Source: Streptomyces sp. Ag109_O5-10 (GTDB lineage: Bacteria > Actinomycetota > Actinomycetes > Streptomycetales > Streptomycetaceae). From it: a stretch of 64,000 nucleotides of DNA. The DNA lies in NCBI RefSeq assembly GCF_900105755.1, contig NZ_FNTQ01000001.1:3038001-3102000 (forward strand). Reading direction: 5' to 3'. The position numbers were made by a program, and so were the translations under genes. The notes beneath the pieces are model-generated. The model searched no databases. It was not told where the DNA came from and saw only the letters and a program-made list of their open reading frames with translations. The stretch's first letter is position 1. Every line of letters begins with the position of its first letter. Of this stretch, positions 7,387 to 14,735 are shown piece after piece.

Positions 7387-8046
7387 TCAGGTGAGTTGGG
7401 CGGCGATGGCGTCGGCGAGCTGGGGTGGGACGCCGAGGCGGGCGCGCAGGGTGTCGGTATCGATCCGGGATCCGGTGCGGGCGTGGTGGTCGCTGGCGAC
7501 CTTGCGGGCGTGGTCGACCAGCGCGGCCGGGACCGGCGGAGCCGGGGCGGGTCCGGCGGTGGGCAGGGCCGGGGCTTCCTCGGCCGCGGGGACCGGGGTG
7601 GCTTCCGGCTCGTTGGTGGGGAGGGGTTCGACGTCGATTTCGGGTTCGGGTGCGGGTGCCGGCGGAACCGGCGCCCGGTCTCCGGTGGAGTGGGCGAGGA
7701 GGGTGCCGCCGAGGAAGGCGAGGGCGGGCCATCCGGCGATGCCGAAGCGCAGCCAGGCGGGTGGGTGGGCGAGGTCGAGGAATCCGGCGGTGGCGACGTT
7801 CGCGCCGAGGGAGGCGAACAGTGCGATGACGAACCAGCACCAGGCCAGCCGGGACGGGCCGTCGCTCCGCAGCCGTCGCCAGGCGGCGACGAGGAGCAGG
7901 TCCACCGAGATGGGGTAGGCCCAGGCTTTCCAGCCGTCTTGTCCGGCGGCGTCGGCGAGATCGTGCAGGTGGGCGAAGGAGAGGGCTCCGGCGATGACGG
8001 CCTGGATGAGGACGGCGTCCACGCGGAGGGCGGGCCGGGTCTTCAT
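7387..8046 (-). CDS. DUF2637 / SpdB2-like membrane protein
   Basis: A 219-residue protein. Residues 1-115 hold about four transmembrane helices (VLIQAVIAGALSFAHLHDLA, ISVDLLLVAA, AWCWFVIALFASLG and WPALAFLGGTLL), as in DUF2637/SpdB. Residues 120-165 are a Pro/Ala/Glu linker. The C-terminal 45 residues resemble a helix-turn-helix (RIDTDTLRARLGVPPQLADAI). The ATG overlaps the stop of the upstream gene as ATGA, indicating coupling. Its inferred role is in intramycelial spread of the element. Confidence 0.8.
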   Translation of the reverse strand: MKTRPALRVDAVLIQAVIAGALSFAHLHDLADAAGQDGWKAWAYPISVDLLLVAAWRRLRSDGPSRLAWCWFVIALFASLGANVATAGFLDLAHPPAWLRFGIAGWPALAFLGGTLLAHSTGDRAPVPPAPAPEPEIDVEPLPTNEPEATPVPAAEEAPALPTAGPAPAPPVPAALVDHARKVASDHHARTGSRIDTDTLRARLGVPPQLADAIAAQLT

Positions 8047-8249
8047 GACGGTTCGCCGGGGTAGTGGGGGCCGTCGGTGGGGTCGTAGCCGGGCGGGAAC
8101 GTGCCGGGAGGCGGTTCCGGCAGGGACGCGGCCAGTGACGGGCCCACGGCCTCGATGAAGTCGTCGTCAGCGCCGAGTGTGTCGGCGTAGAGGGCAAGTT
8201 GGCCGAGCATCAGGACGGTGCGGGCGAAGTCGTCGCAGTCGGGGCACAT
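8043..8249 (-). CDS. Small hypothetical protein of the transfer operon
   Basis: A 68-residue acidic protein starting MCPDCDDFARTVLMLGQL, with a CPDC pair and a Pro/Gly-rich tail. It is coupled by ATGA to the DUF2637 gene downstream and lies just downstream of tra. No function was recognised. Confidence 0.6.
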   Translation of the reverse strand: MCPDCDDFARTVLMLGQLALYADTLGADDDFIEAVGPSLAASLPEPPPGTFPPGYDPTDGPHYPGEPS

Positions 8250-8332
8250 GGCGTGTTCTCCCTTCCTCGGGCATGGAGGGGGTAGGGACCTGGCGCGATG
8301 CGGTCGCGCCGACCGGGGGGAGCGGGGAAGGG

Positions 8333-9688
8333 TCAGGCGGTGGCGGGGGCTGTCTTGGACAGCGGCACCCGGTCCGAGGGGAGCGCCGCGGTGGCGGGCC
8401 GGAAGGCTGCGAGGGCGGGCAGGTGCGGGGTGCGGTCGGCGTGCTTGTTGCAGAGGTTCACGGCCTCGCGCAGCGAGGTGTGCGGGGCGCGGATGCGGGC
8501 CCAGCCGCCGGAGGAGTCGCCGGTGACGGCGATGCCGGGGGTGTCGGTGGGGATCTGGATGGCGGCGAGGACGGCGTCCGGGGAGATGTCCCCGAAGGCC
8601 ATGTTGGCGGAGGATTCGTCGTTGACGCGGTGGGCGGTGCGGCCGGTGAGCTGGGCGCGGAGCATGGTGATTCCCTTGCCGAGTTCGGAGCCGAAGCGCT
8701 GCCCGCAGATCTCCAGGTAGATTCCGGCGGCGCGGCCGAGCTGGGCGAGGCGGACCAGGGCGGTGATGATCCGGTCCCGGCGCTTCTCCTCGTCCTTGGT
8801 GGCGAACAGGGCGAGTTCGGCGACCTCGTCCACCAGGACCACGACCGGGACCGGGCGCAGGTGGTCGGGCAGGTCCCAGATGTCGGCGGCGATCTCCGCG
8901 TCTGGGACGTTCACGGTGATCCGTTGTTCGGCGCGGATGAGCTGGTAGACGCCTTCCATGTGGGTGACGAGGGCTTCGAGGAGGTCGAGGGCGGTGTCGG
9001 GGTTGTCGGCGAGGGCGGAGAACCGGCGTGCGAGGGGGAAGAGTTCAACGCCCTGTTTGCAGTCGATGCCGACCAGCGCGACGTTCATCGGGGCGAGACC
9101 GGCGACCAGGTTGCGCTGGTAGACGGACTTGCCGGACTCGGTGGCGCCGAGGGTGAGACCGTGCGGGACGGCCCGGTAGTCGCGGTAGTGGACCGCCCCG
9201 TCCTCGCGCAGGGCGACCGGGACCCGCATCGGCGCCGTGTCGGTCTTGGCGGGCATCTGCACCCGCTTGAGCACGTCATAGCCGGTCATGCGGACCTCGA
9301 CGACGCCGGAGCGCAGTTCCCGGGAGGTGACGCCGTACATGGAGAAGGAGTGGCGCAGCCGGTCGGTGGCGGTGGAGACGTCGAAGGCGTCCTGCCCGGG
9401 GCGGAGCTTGAGACGGAGCACCAGGCCGGTCCGGGTGGGGCGAATCCGCAGGATGCGCGGGGCGCGGGACTCGGGGACGGGCCGGTTGGCGATTCGGGCG
9501 AGGGCCAGGCGCCAGCGGGAGGGCGGGACGGTCAGCCCGCAGGCGTCCATGACGGAGGTGTAGCGGACCAGGACCCGCAGGGCGGCGAAGGCGGCACCGA
9601 AGGCCAGCCAGTACCAGGCGGGGCGCCGCCACCGCAGGATCACTGCGGCAGCGACGACCAGCACCAGGGCGACCGTTAACGCGGTCAT
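8333..9688 (-). CDS. tra: FtsK/SpoIIIE-type DNA translocase (conjugative Tra)
   Basis: A 451-residue protein with two N-terminal transmembrane helices (MTALTVALVLVVAAAVIL and YWLAFGAAFAALRVL). A RecA-like motor follows: Walker A GATESGKS near residue 183 and Walker B VVVLVDEVAEL near 286. It is the hexameric pump that moves double-stranded element DNA between hyphae in Streptomyces conjugation, recognising 8-bp clt repeats through a C-terminal winged helix. The ATG at 9688 follows the upstream stop after 2 bp, and the usual longer upstream frame is shadow. Confidence 0.92.
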   Translation of the reverse strand: MTALTVALVLVVAAAVILRWRRPAWYWLAFGAAFAALRVLVRYTSVMDACGLTVPPSRWRLALARIANRPVPESRAPRILRIRPTRTGLVLRLKLRPGQDAFDVSTATDRLRHSFSMYGVTSRELRSGVVEVRMTGYDVLKRVQMPAKTDTAPMRVPVALREDGAVHYRDYRAVPHGLTLGATESGKSVYQRNLVAGLAPMNVALVGIDCKQGVELFPLARRFSALADNPDTALDLLEALVTHMEGVYQLIRAEQRITVNVPDAEIAADIWDLPDHLRPVPVVVLVDEVAELALFATKDEEKRRDRIITALVRLAQLGRAAGIYLEICGQRFGSELGKGITMLRAQLTGRTAHRVNDESSANMAFGDISPDAVLAAIQIPTDTPGIAVTGDSSGGWARIRAPHTSLREAVNLCNKHADRTPHLPALAAFRPATAALPSDRVPLSKTAPATA

Positions 9689-9690
9689 GA

Positions 9691-10041
9691 TCAGGCCGCC
9701 TTCGGCGTCGAGGCGGCGGCGAGCGAGGTGACCGCGACCGCGCGGAACGCGATCCCGTGCCGCTTCTGCCCGTTGAACTCGTTCTCCCACGCCGAGGCGA
9801 CCAGACCCGTCAGCGCGACCGGGGTGCCCATGGCCAGGTCCTCGGAGACGCCGGGCTGCGGAACGGTGAGCTTGAGGATCTCCACCTCGTCGGGCGTGGA
9901 GAACATGACCTCCACGGTCATCAGGGTCACGCCGTCCTTGTCGAGGGCGATCTCACCGGTACGGCGGTCCTTGACCTTCGGCTGCGGAGCCTTGGCGACC
10001 ATCACGGTCGCGTTGGTGGTGTCGACGGGAATCTGACGCAT
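9691..10041 (-). CDS. SCO3933-family regulatory protein
   Basis: A 116-residue protein starting MRQIPVDTTNATVMVAKAP with a good GAAAGGGAG site. It contains KDRRTGEIALDKDGVTLMTV and ends with FRAVAVTSLAAA. The pattern matches the short protein always found just upstream of tra in Streptomyces AICEs (SCO3933 type). Its exact role is unknown; the family name says regulatory. It is the first gene of the leftward transfer operon, downstream of the twin palindromes at 10153-10192, so it should share their control. Confidence 0.75.
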   Translation of the reverse strand: MRQIPVDTTNATVMVAKAPQPKVKDRRTGEIALDKDGVTLMTVEVMFSTPDEVEILKLTVPQPGVSEDLAMGTPVALTGLVASAWENEFNGQKRHGIAFRAVAVTSLAAASTPKAA

Positions 10042-10152
10042 GATGGAACTCCCTTTCAGGGGCGGGAGCGGCGTACTTGCTTGGCGGTGGGTCGCCGCTC
10101 CTGTGCGTTGACGGATGGCCCGCAGCAAAGCCGCGGGCGTTTGCGCTTCAAT

Positions 10153-10192
10153 CTGGTGCGCACCAGTAGGTTGCATCTGGTGCGCACCAGAT
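10153..10192. promoter_or_regulatory. Twin palindromic operators upstream of the transfer operon
   Basis: Two copies of the perfect palindrome CTGGTGCGCACCAG, at 10153-10166 and 10177-10190. The second extends to ATCTGGTGCGCACCAGAT. Their centres are 24 bp apart, so dimers would bind nearly the same DNA face. They sit between the SCO3933-type gene and the divergent HTH/TPR regulator. They are the natural binding site for the GntR-type repressor of the element, in the manner of KorSA. Confidence 0.8.
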
Positions 10193-10376
10193 GTCAAGCG
10201 TTGTCGCCGATCCGGCTCTCCAACTCGCCTTCCTGCGACGCTTCTAGAGAACCGCTTCCGCCAACGCCCCGGTAGCCAACAGGGGTTAACACCCGGCTCG
10301 TTAACCCCTGCAGACCTGCGCTGATGTGAGGCATGCTGCTATTAGGGCTTGGCAACCACAGGCGGGGCGAGGCGAC

Positions 10377-11510
10377 GTGACGAACGGACTCAAGGCAGCG
10401 CGGAGCGCACGAGAGTGGTCGCAGGAGCGGCTAGTTCGAGAGATCGAACGCCATGCGCATCAGCACATGCTCACCGTCGCATCCACGGCCAGCCTGCGCG
10501 TCTACGTCTCGGAGTGGGAGAACGGCCGGCGTTCGATCTCGGCCCGCTACGCGAAGATCCTGCGCGCTCTTCTTGGGATCACCGACGACGAACTGCACGG
10601 CAGGGCCGAGGCGTTGGCCGTACCCGTTGTGGCTGACGGATACGACGAACTCATAAACCGGATCGACTCCGCCCGCAGCGTCAGCCTCACCATGGTGACG
10701 ACGTTCATGGATCAGACGGAACTGTTCAGGACCATGGACCGGCAGATGGGCGCCGCGAGCCTTGTCGACCCGATGACGGGGCACCTGGCGAAGCTCGAGG
10801 ACGCGCTCACCTTCGCCGTACTTCCCGAGACCCGGCGCCCAGTCGCCCTCGCGTTGGCGGGGGCTGCAACGCTGGCCGCATGGCAAGCACTTGATGTGGG
10901 CGCCGTGGAACGAGCCTGGCGGCACTACGAGTTGGGCAAGCGGGCGGCACAGGAGGCCGACGAGCCGATGTACCTCGCGCACGCCACGGCCGAGCAGGCG
11001 TATGTGCTGTGCGACGCGGGCCGGCCCTCCGTCGCGGTCCAGCTGATACGGGATGCCCAACGCGTCGGCGGCAAGGCGATGTCCCCACGACTCATGGCCT
11101 GGTTGTACGCGGCCGAAGCCGAGATCTGCGCCCGGGCGGGGTTGCCGGACGACTGCCGGCGGGCGCTGGAAAACGCGATGCGACACCTGCCGCCGGGGGA
11201 GGAGGCCCGAGACGCGGACATGCTGAGCATCTTCTTGAACGAGGGGCACCTCAGCAGGTGGCGCGGTAACGCACTCGCTCTGATTGGCGACGACGAAGCG
11301 GTGACGAGTCTGTACGACGCCCTTGATTCCGCAGACCCCACCTTCATACGAGCGTCGGCGGGGCTGCGGTGTGATCTCGCCCAGGCGCACATGGCGCGCG
11401 GTGAATACGACCAGGCGCACGAACACCTGCGGCAGGCCCGACTGCTGGCGAGTCGTACCGGATCAGTGCGTCATCGGCGCCGGATCGAGCAGCTCACGCA
11501 GCAGTTGTAG
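10377..11510 (+). CDS. HTH (XRE-like) regulator with TPR-like C-terminus
   Basis: A 377-residue protein. The N-terminal helix-turn-helix spans about 3-70 ([20 protein letters not shown], then [16 protein letters not shown]), followed by a long Ala/Leu-rich helical region with repeat-like pairs ([37 protein letters not shown]) typical of TPR sensor domains. The GTG at 10377 is chosen because it starts right before the HTH; an in-frame ATG at 10326 is possible. It is transcribed divergently from the transfer operon across the twin palindromes, so it probably activates or senses conditions for transfer, like Pra in pSAM2. That role is inferred from position. Confidence 0.75.
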   Translation: MTNGLKAARSAREWSQERLVREIERHAHQHMLTVASTASLRVYVSEWENGRRSISARYAKILRALLGITDDELHGRAEALAVPVVADGYDELINRIDSARSVSLTMVTTFMDQTELFRTMDRQMGAASLVDPMTGHLAKLEDALTFAVLPETRRPVALALAGAATLAAWQALDVGAVERAWRHYELGKRAAQEADEPMYLAHATAEQAYVLCDAGRPSVAVQLIRDAQRVGGKAMSPRLMAWLYAAEAEICARAGLPDDCRRALENAMRHLPPGEEARDADMLSIFLNEGHLSRWRGNALALIGDDEAVTSLYDALDSADPTFIRASAGLRCDLAQAHMARGEYDQAHEHLRQARLLASRTGSVRHRRRIEQLTQQL

Positions 11511-12288
11511 GCGCGGCTCCAGCGCCCCGTGAGGCGAGCACGTGCAGGAGAGCCACGAGCGTCCCTGAGCCCATGAGCTCACCGCGGGCCATCAGCCCGG
11601 GAATGTCCGCGAGAGGCACCCAGGCGACGTGCCCCGCTTCTTCGAGGTCGGTCGGTTCTCCGACGAGCTTCGCGCCCTGACCGACGTAGATCTCGTGAGG
11701 CGAGTCGACCATGCCGACCATGGGCTGATAGGTGACCACGTGCTCCAGGGCATCCGGCCGCCAGCCAGTCTCTTCCTCGACTTCCCGCAGAGCGGCTTGT
11801 GCGGCGTCTTCTCCATCGTCGACGATCCCGCCAGGCAGCTCCCAGCCGAACGAGTCGGGGACGAAGCGGTAGCGCCAGAGCATCAACACGCGGTCCTGGT
11901 CGTCGAGGACGGCGGCGATGGCGACGTGATGAAGCCGCACGACGTGATGCTCGAAGCGTTCAACGCCGGGCGGCTCGACGTCCACGAGACTGAGCTTCAC
12001 CCAACGGTTGTCGTACACGGTCCGCTCACCGTGAATCTGCCACGGCTCCACGTCTGTTGGCGTCTCTGTGCTCACGGACCGGTCCGGCACGCGGTACGAG
12101 CTACGGCCGTGCACCTCGATGGCACCCTCGGCGATGAGCTTGGCCAGGACCTGACGAAGTGCCGTACGGCCGATGCTCAGCTCTTCCGACAGGGTGCGCT
12201 CAGAGGGGAGCTTGGAGCCAGGCTGATACTTGCCCGTTGAGATCCACTCGCGAATCGTGAGATAGACCCGCTCCGACTTCGGTCCCAT
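11494..12288 (-). CDS. GntR-NUDIX fusion (KorSA-Pif-like transfer regulator)
   Basis: A 264-residue two-domain protein. Residues 1-70 are a GntR winged helix ([21 protein letters not shown]). Residues 95-250 are a NUDIX hydrolase with a full NUDIX box, [20 protein letters not shown] followed by ETGW, near residues 165-190. In pSAM2, KorSA (GntR) represses transfer and Pif (a NUDIX protein) blocks redundant transfer as separate proteins; here both are joined. The ADP-ribose-type substrate is not predictable. It is convergent with the HTH/TPR gene (17-bp overlap at the 3' ends). The twin palindromes are its likely target. Confidence 0.87.
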   Translation of the reverse strand: MGPKSERVYLTIREWISTGKYQPGSKLPSERTLSEELSIGRTALRQVLAKLIAEGAIEVHGRSSYRVPDRSVSTETPTDVEPWQIHGERTVYDNRWVKLSLVDVEPPGVERFEHHVVRLHHVAIAAVLDDQDRVLMLWRYRFVPDSFGWELPGGIVDDGEDAAQAALREVEEETGWRPDALEHVVTYQPMVGMVDSPHEIYVGQGAKLVGEPTDLEEAGHVAWVPLADIPGLMARGELMGSGTLVALLHVLASRGAGAAPTTAA

Positions 12289-12413
12289 CCTGTGAGCACG
12301 CTCCCTGCGTCCTGTGATGCTGATCCGCTCCAGCGTAGCGACACATACGAAAATCCGTAGGTGGTTGGCCGTCGCTGCTGATCGCCAAGGTGTCGCCAAG
12401 GGGCGCGGTAGAA

Positions 12414-12543
12414 CTTTCCCTACTTCATCAAGGCCCGCGCACGGCGCGGGCGCGCCGCCTCTGCGGCGCGGCCTGCCTCCTGTCTGCGCCCCGGCTGGCC
12501 GCGCCCGGCGGCGCGCTACGTGCAGCGGGCAAAGTAGAGAAAA
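12414..12543. other. GC-rich cruciform-prone segment, candidate replication origin
   Basis: The outer imperfect arms are TTTCCCTACTT (near 12415) and AAGTAGAGAAA (near 12532). Inside lie CCCGCGCACGGCGCGGG and CGCGCCGCCTCTGCGGCGCG. No gene is visible. It sits between the GntR-NUDIX gene and the cargo, a plausible place for an origin, single-strand initiation site or clt locus. Function is inferred from structure only. Confidence 0.4.
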
Positions 12544-12588
12544 CCCTCTGTGGCTGAGGCCGGTCGGCTCCACGGCTTTAGGCAGCCA

Positions 12589-12700
12589 ATTTGGCGCGAG
12601 CCTCGAAGATCATGGCCCAAAATCGGGCACTAACGGGCAGGCTCACAAACCTGCCCGATCCGCTGGCTAGCGTAATGGGCCATGATCACTCGCGCCAAAT
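12589..12700. repeat. 112-bp nested inverted repeat
   Basis: Outer arms ATTTGGCGCGAG (12589-12600) and CTCGCGCCAAAT (12689-12700) are perfect complements. Middle arms GATCATGGCCCA (12608-12619) and TGGGCCATGATC (12676-12687) are perfect. The inner hairpin is CGGGCAGG/CCTGCCCG (12634-12657). It could be a bidirectional terminator, an origin element or a relic of an inserted palindromic element. It separates the conjugation module from the defence cargo. Confidence 0.7.
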
Positions 12701-12768
12701 CAGCTCCAGCCCAAAGCCGCTACACCGACCTCGTACCTGTCATCAACTGTCAGTTTCAATCTAGCAGG

Positions 12769-13281
12769 TCAAACCACAAGCCCCGCGATCAGAACCAGGA
12801 CACCTCCGACGGCCGCGAGCAAGAACGATAGCTGCACGAGCCGGTGCTTGCGCCAGGCTATTTTGCTCGTGTTTATCAGCTGGCTACTCAAAATGGGGAG
12901 GGTATCCTCCTGCTGAAGCTTCAAGGCAAGTGTGGCCGGATCCCAGAATTGCAAGTGTCCGAAGTAAATGAAATTCTCGGGCGCTTCGCTTCGCAACTTT
13001 TTAACGGACCGCAGCCGGGGTGCGACGACAAGAATCGCCAGGACCGCGCCCGCCAGGATCAGCAAAGCCCCAGCCCAGACGACCCCGCGAATGCCGTAAC
13101 CGTGGAGGCGTGAAAAGCGATGCCCGTTGTCCGAGAGGGCAACGATGCCCGCAAGAGCCGCCGATTCCAAGGTCAGGGCGAAGGACGCTTTTGCGTCCAC
13201 TCGCGCTGTCCACTCCCCGATGGCCGTGTGGATACGCCACGCCGTCTCGCGCGGATCGGAAGCTGTCACGGCTTGGACCAC
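12769..13281 (-). CDS. pycTM: Pycsar membrane effector (PycTM, DUF5706-like)
   Basis: A 170-residue protein with the fold of the Pycsar transmembrane effector: an N-terminal helix WRIHTAIGEWTARVDAKASF, two membrane helices (about 35-52 and 66-90), a cytosolic loop containing NFIYFGHLQFW and SSQLINTSKIAWRKHRLV, and a final membrane helix. In Pycsar, cyclic pyrimidine nucleotides made during infection activate this protein, which then damages the membrane. The start is ambiguous: GTG at 13281, or GTG at 13269 overlapping the cyclase stop as GTGA. Either way the gene overlaps the cyclase and is translationally coupled. Confidence 0.85.
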   Translation of the reverse strand: MVQAVTASDPRETAWRIHTAIGEWTARVDAKASFALTLESAALAGIVALSDNGHRFSRLHGYGIRGVVWAGALLILAGAVLAILVVAPRLRSVKKLRSEAPENFIYFGHLQFWDPATLALKLQQEDTLPILSSQLINTSKIAWRKHRLVQLSFLLAAVGGVLVLIAGLVV

Positions 13282-13982
13282 CAGCTCGACTTGTACACCG
13301 TGATCTCCTCGCCGCCGACCTCACGCTGGTATGGGCCTTCCCACATCGGCTTCTTCTCGCCGGAACTGTACTTCGACTTTTCGTTCAACATCCTGAAAAC
13401 TGGCCCGGTTATGTACGTTCGGTAATATCCGTTGCGGATATCGCTGAGTTTTGCCGCCACGTTAGGAGCTCGACCGATCGACACAAGGTCATTGTGACCA
13501 CGTACACCGCCTCGCACAATCAGGGCAGTGCCGGAGTCGATACCCACGCAATGCTTGATCTCGAATCCCTTCGTGGTGATCGATGACAGATTCGCCTCCA
13601 CTTTGGGGCGTACAATCTTGTCCACCACGTAATTAATCTGTAGCCCACACTTGGCGGCTTCACTGTTCTTGCTATCGCCCATGAAAACGGCCATGACACG
13701 GTCGCCGTCGAAGCTCCGAATCTGCCCGCCGCGGGCTTTGATAACGCGACAGGTGGCGTCCAGGTAGGCGCGGATGACCTTCGCGGCCGTGGTTCGAGTG
13801 AAGTCCCGGGCGAGACCAGTCGAGTCGGCCAGATCCGCATACAGGTAGACCGCATCCACCTCCACCGCTCCGTTGCTCAGCTTCACGTCCTCAGTGGTCG
13901 GCACCACGGCGCCCTTGCGAATGTCCCAGTCCGAGCACACCACGCTCGTGACAGCCGCACTGATGTCATCAACTAGTCCCAC
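13266..13982 (-). CDS. pycC: Pycsar pyrimidine nucleotide cyclase
   Basis: A 238-residue class III-like cyclase. The metal-binding Asp region is VYLYADLADSTGLA near residues 45-58, and the second metal/Gly motif is SFDGDRVMAVFMG near 92-104. Further cyclase-like segments are HCVGIDSGTALIV and LVSIGRAPNVAAKLS. Standing alone without sensor domains and overlapping a PycTM gene identifies it as a Pycsar cyclase making cCMP or cUMP on phage infection. The choice between C and U cannot be read from sequence here. The GTG at 13982 has GGGTGA upstream. Codon usage is less GC-biased than the AICE backbone, which suits imported cargo. Confidence 0.87.
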   Translation of the reverse strand: MGLVDDISAAVTSVVCSDWDIRKGAVVPTTEDVKLSNGAVEVDAVYLYADLADSTGLARDFTRTTAAKVIRAYLDATCRVIKARGGQIRSFDGDRVMAVFMGDSKNSEAAKCGLQINYVVDKIVRPKVEANLSSITTKGFEIKHCVGIDSGTALIVRGGVRGHNDLVSIGRAPNVAAKLSDIRNGYYRTYITGPVFRMLNEKSKYSSGEKKPMWEGPYQREVGGEEITVYKSSWWSKP

Positions 13983-14113
13983 AAGTCACCCAATCTGCAT
14001 ACGAGATGAGGCCCGCAAGGTACCAGTCCCCACTGACACTGATGCGGCACCGACGTTCGGCGGGTACAGCTCCCCGCCTGGCTGACGTGGCGCCTACGCC
14101 CGTACCCCAAAGC

Positions 14114-14330
14114 ATGAGTGCCCTCCCGGGCCGTCTCCGGGCCGTGCGAGGTCAGCCGACGCCGACCGACAACGACAGAAGCCCACGGCATCTGAACTGG
14201 TCAGAGCCGTGGGCTTCTTCTGTCCCGCTGGTCAGCCGGACCGGTGATCAGTAGACCGGCAAGTGAGCGCCCTCCCGGGCCGTCCTCGGGCCGTGGAAGG
14301 GCGCTCAATGGTGACCAACGTCGACAGCTG
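14114..14330. repeat. Two imperfect copies of an interspersed repeat, with a hairpin between
   Basis: TGAGTGCCCTCCCGGGCCGT (14114) and TGAGCGCCCTCCCGGGCCGT (14264) head two related segments that continue with a GACCGACAACGACAG-like or GTCGACAGCTGCCGACAG tail. A related segment lies at 61665-61745. The 683 bp between pycC and hsdR (13983-14665) otherwise hold no convincing gene. Confidence 0.6.
14177..14218. terminator. Strong hairpin, bidirectional terminator-like
   Basis: The 13-bp perfect stem AGAAGCCCACGGC / GCCGTGGGCTTCT has a 16-nt loop and is followed by TCTGTCC. It lies between two divergently transcribed genes, where no terminator is needed, so a gene may have been lost from this interval. 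Confidence 0.6.
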
Positions 14331-14735
14331 CCGACAGCTCAGCAGCAGGTCAGAGCGTTGATCCCGTAAGCGGCCGCAGGTCACGTCCGCCGCTGATCAG
14401 TTGTGGCCTACCAGATCGGACGTCCGGCGAGGCGCTCCACCTTGTCCAGCCAGGCCACGCCCGGTACCACTATGTGTGGGACGAGGACAGACGGCACGGC
14501 AGCGAGGCGTCAGCGAGCATGGCGATCGGCTCTCTCCGCCACAGGCAAAGTCCACCATAGCCAACCTGCGGGTTGTTGGTCCGCGTCCGCAGCAGAGCCC
14601 GGATGTCTACTGATCAACTTGAAGAAGTTCGATCACAGCAACCGCTTGTGAAGCTAACGTGATGCATGTTTGAAGGTATGGGGCGAGCTGAAGGCGGAGT
14701 GCCTCGCGGGGCAGCTACGTCAAGGGGGGATTCGC

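Noticed and set aside
8177..9679. 500-codon frame antisense to tra
   Set aside because: Tra has Walker A/B and membrane helices; the antisense frame is a compositional shadow.
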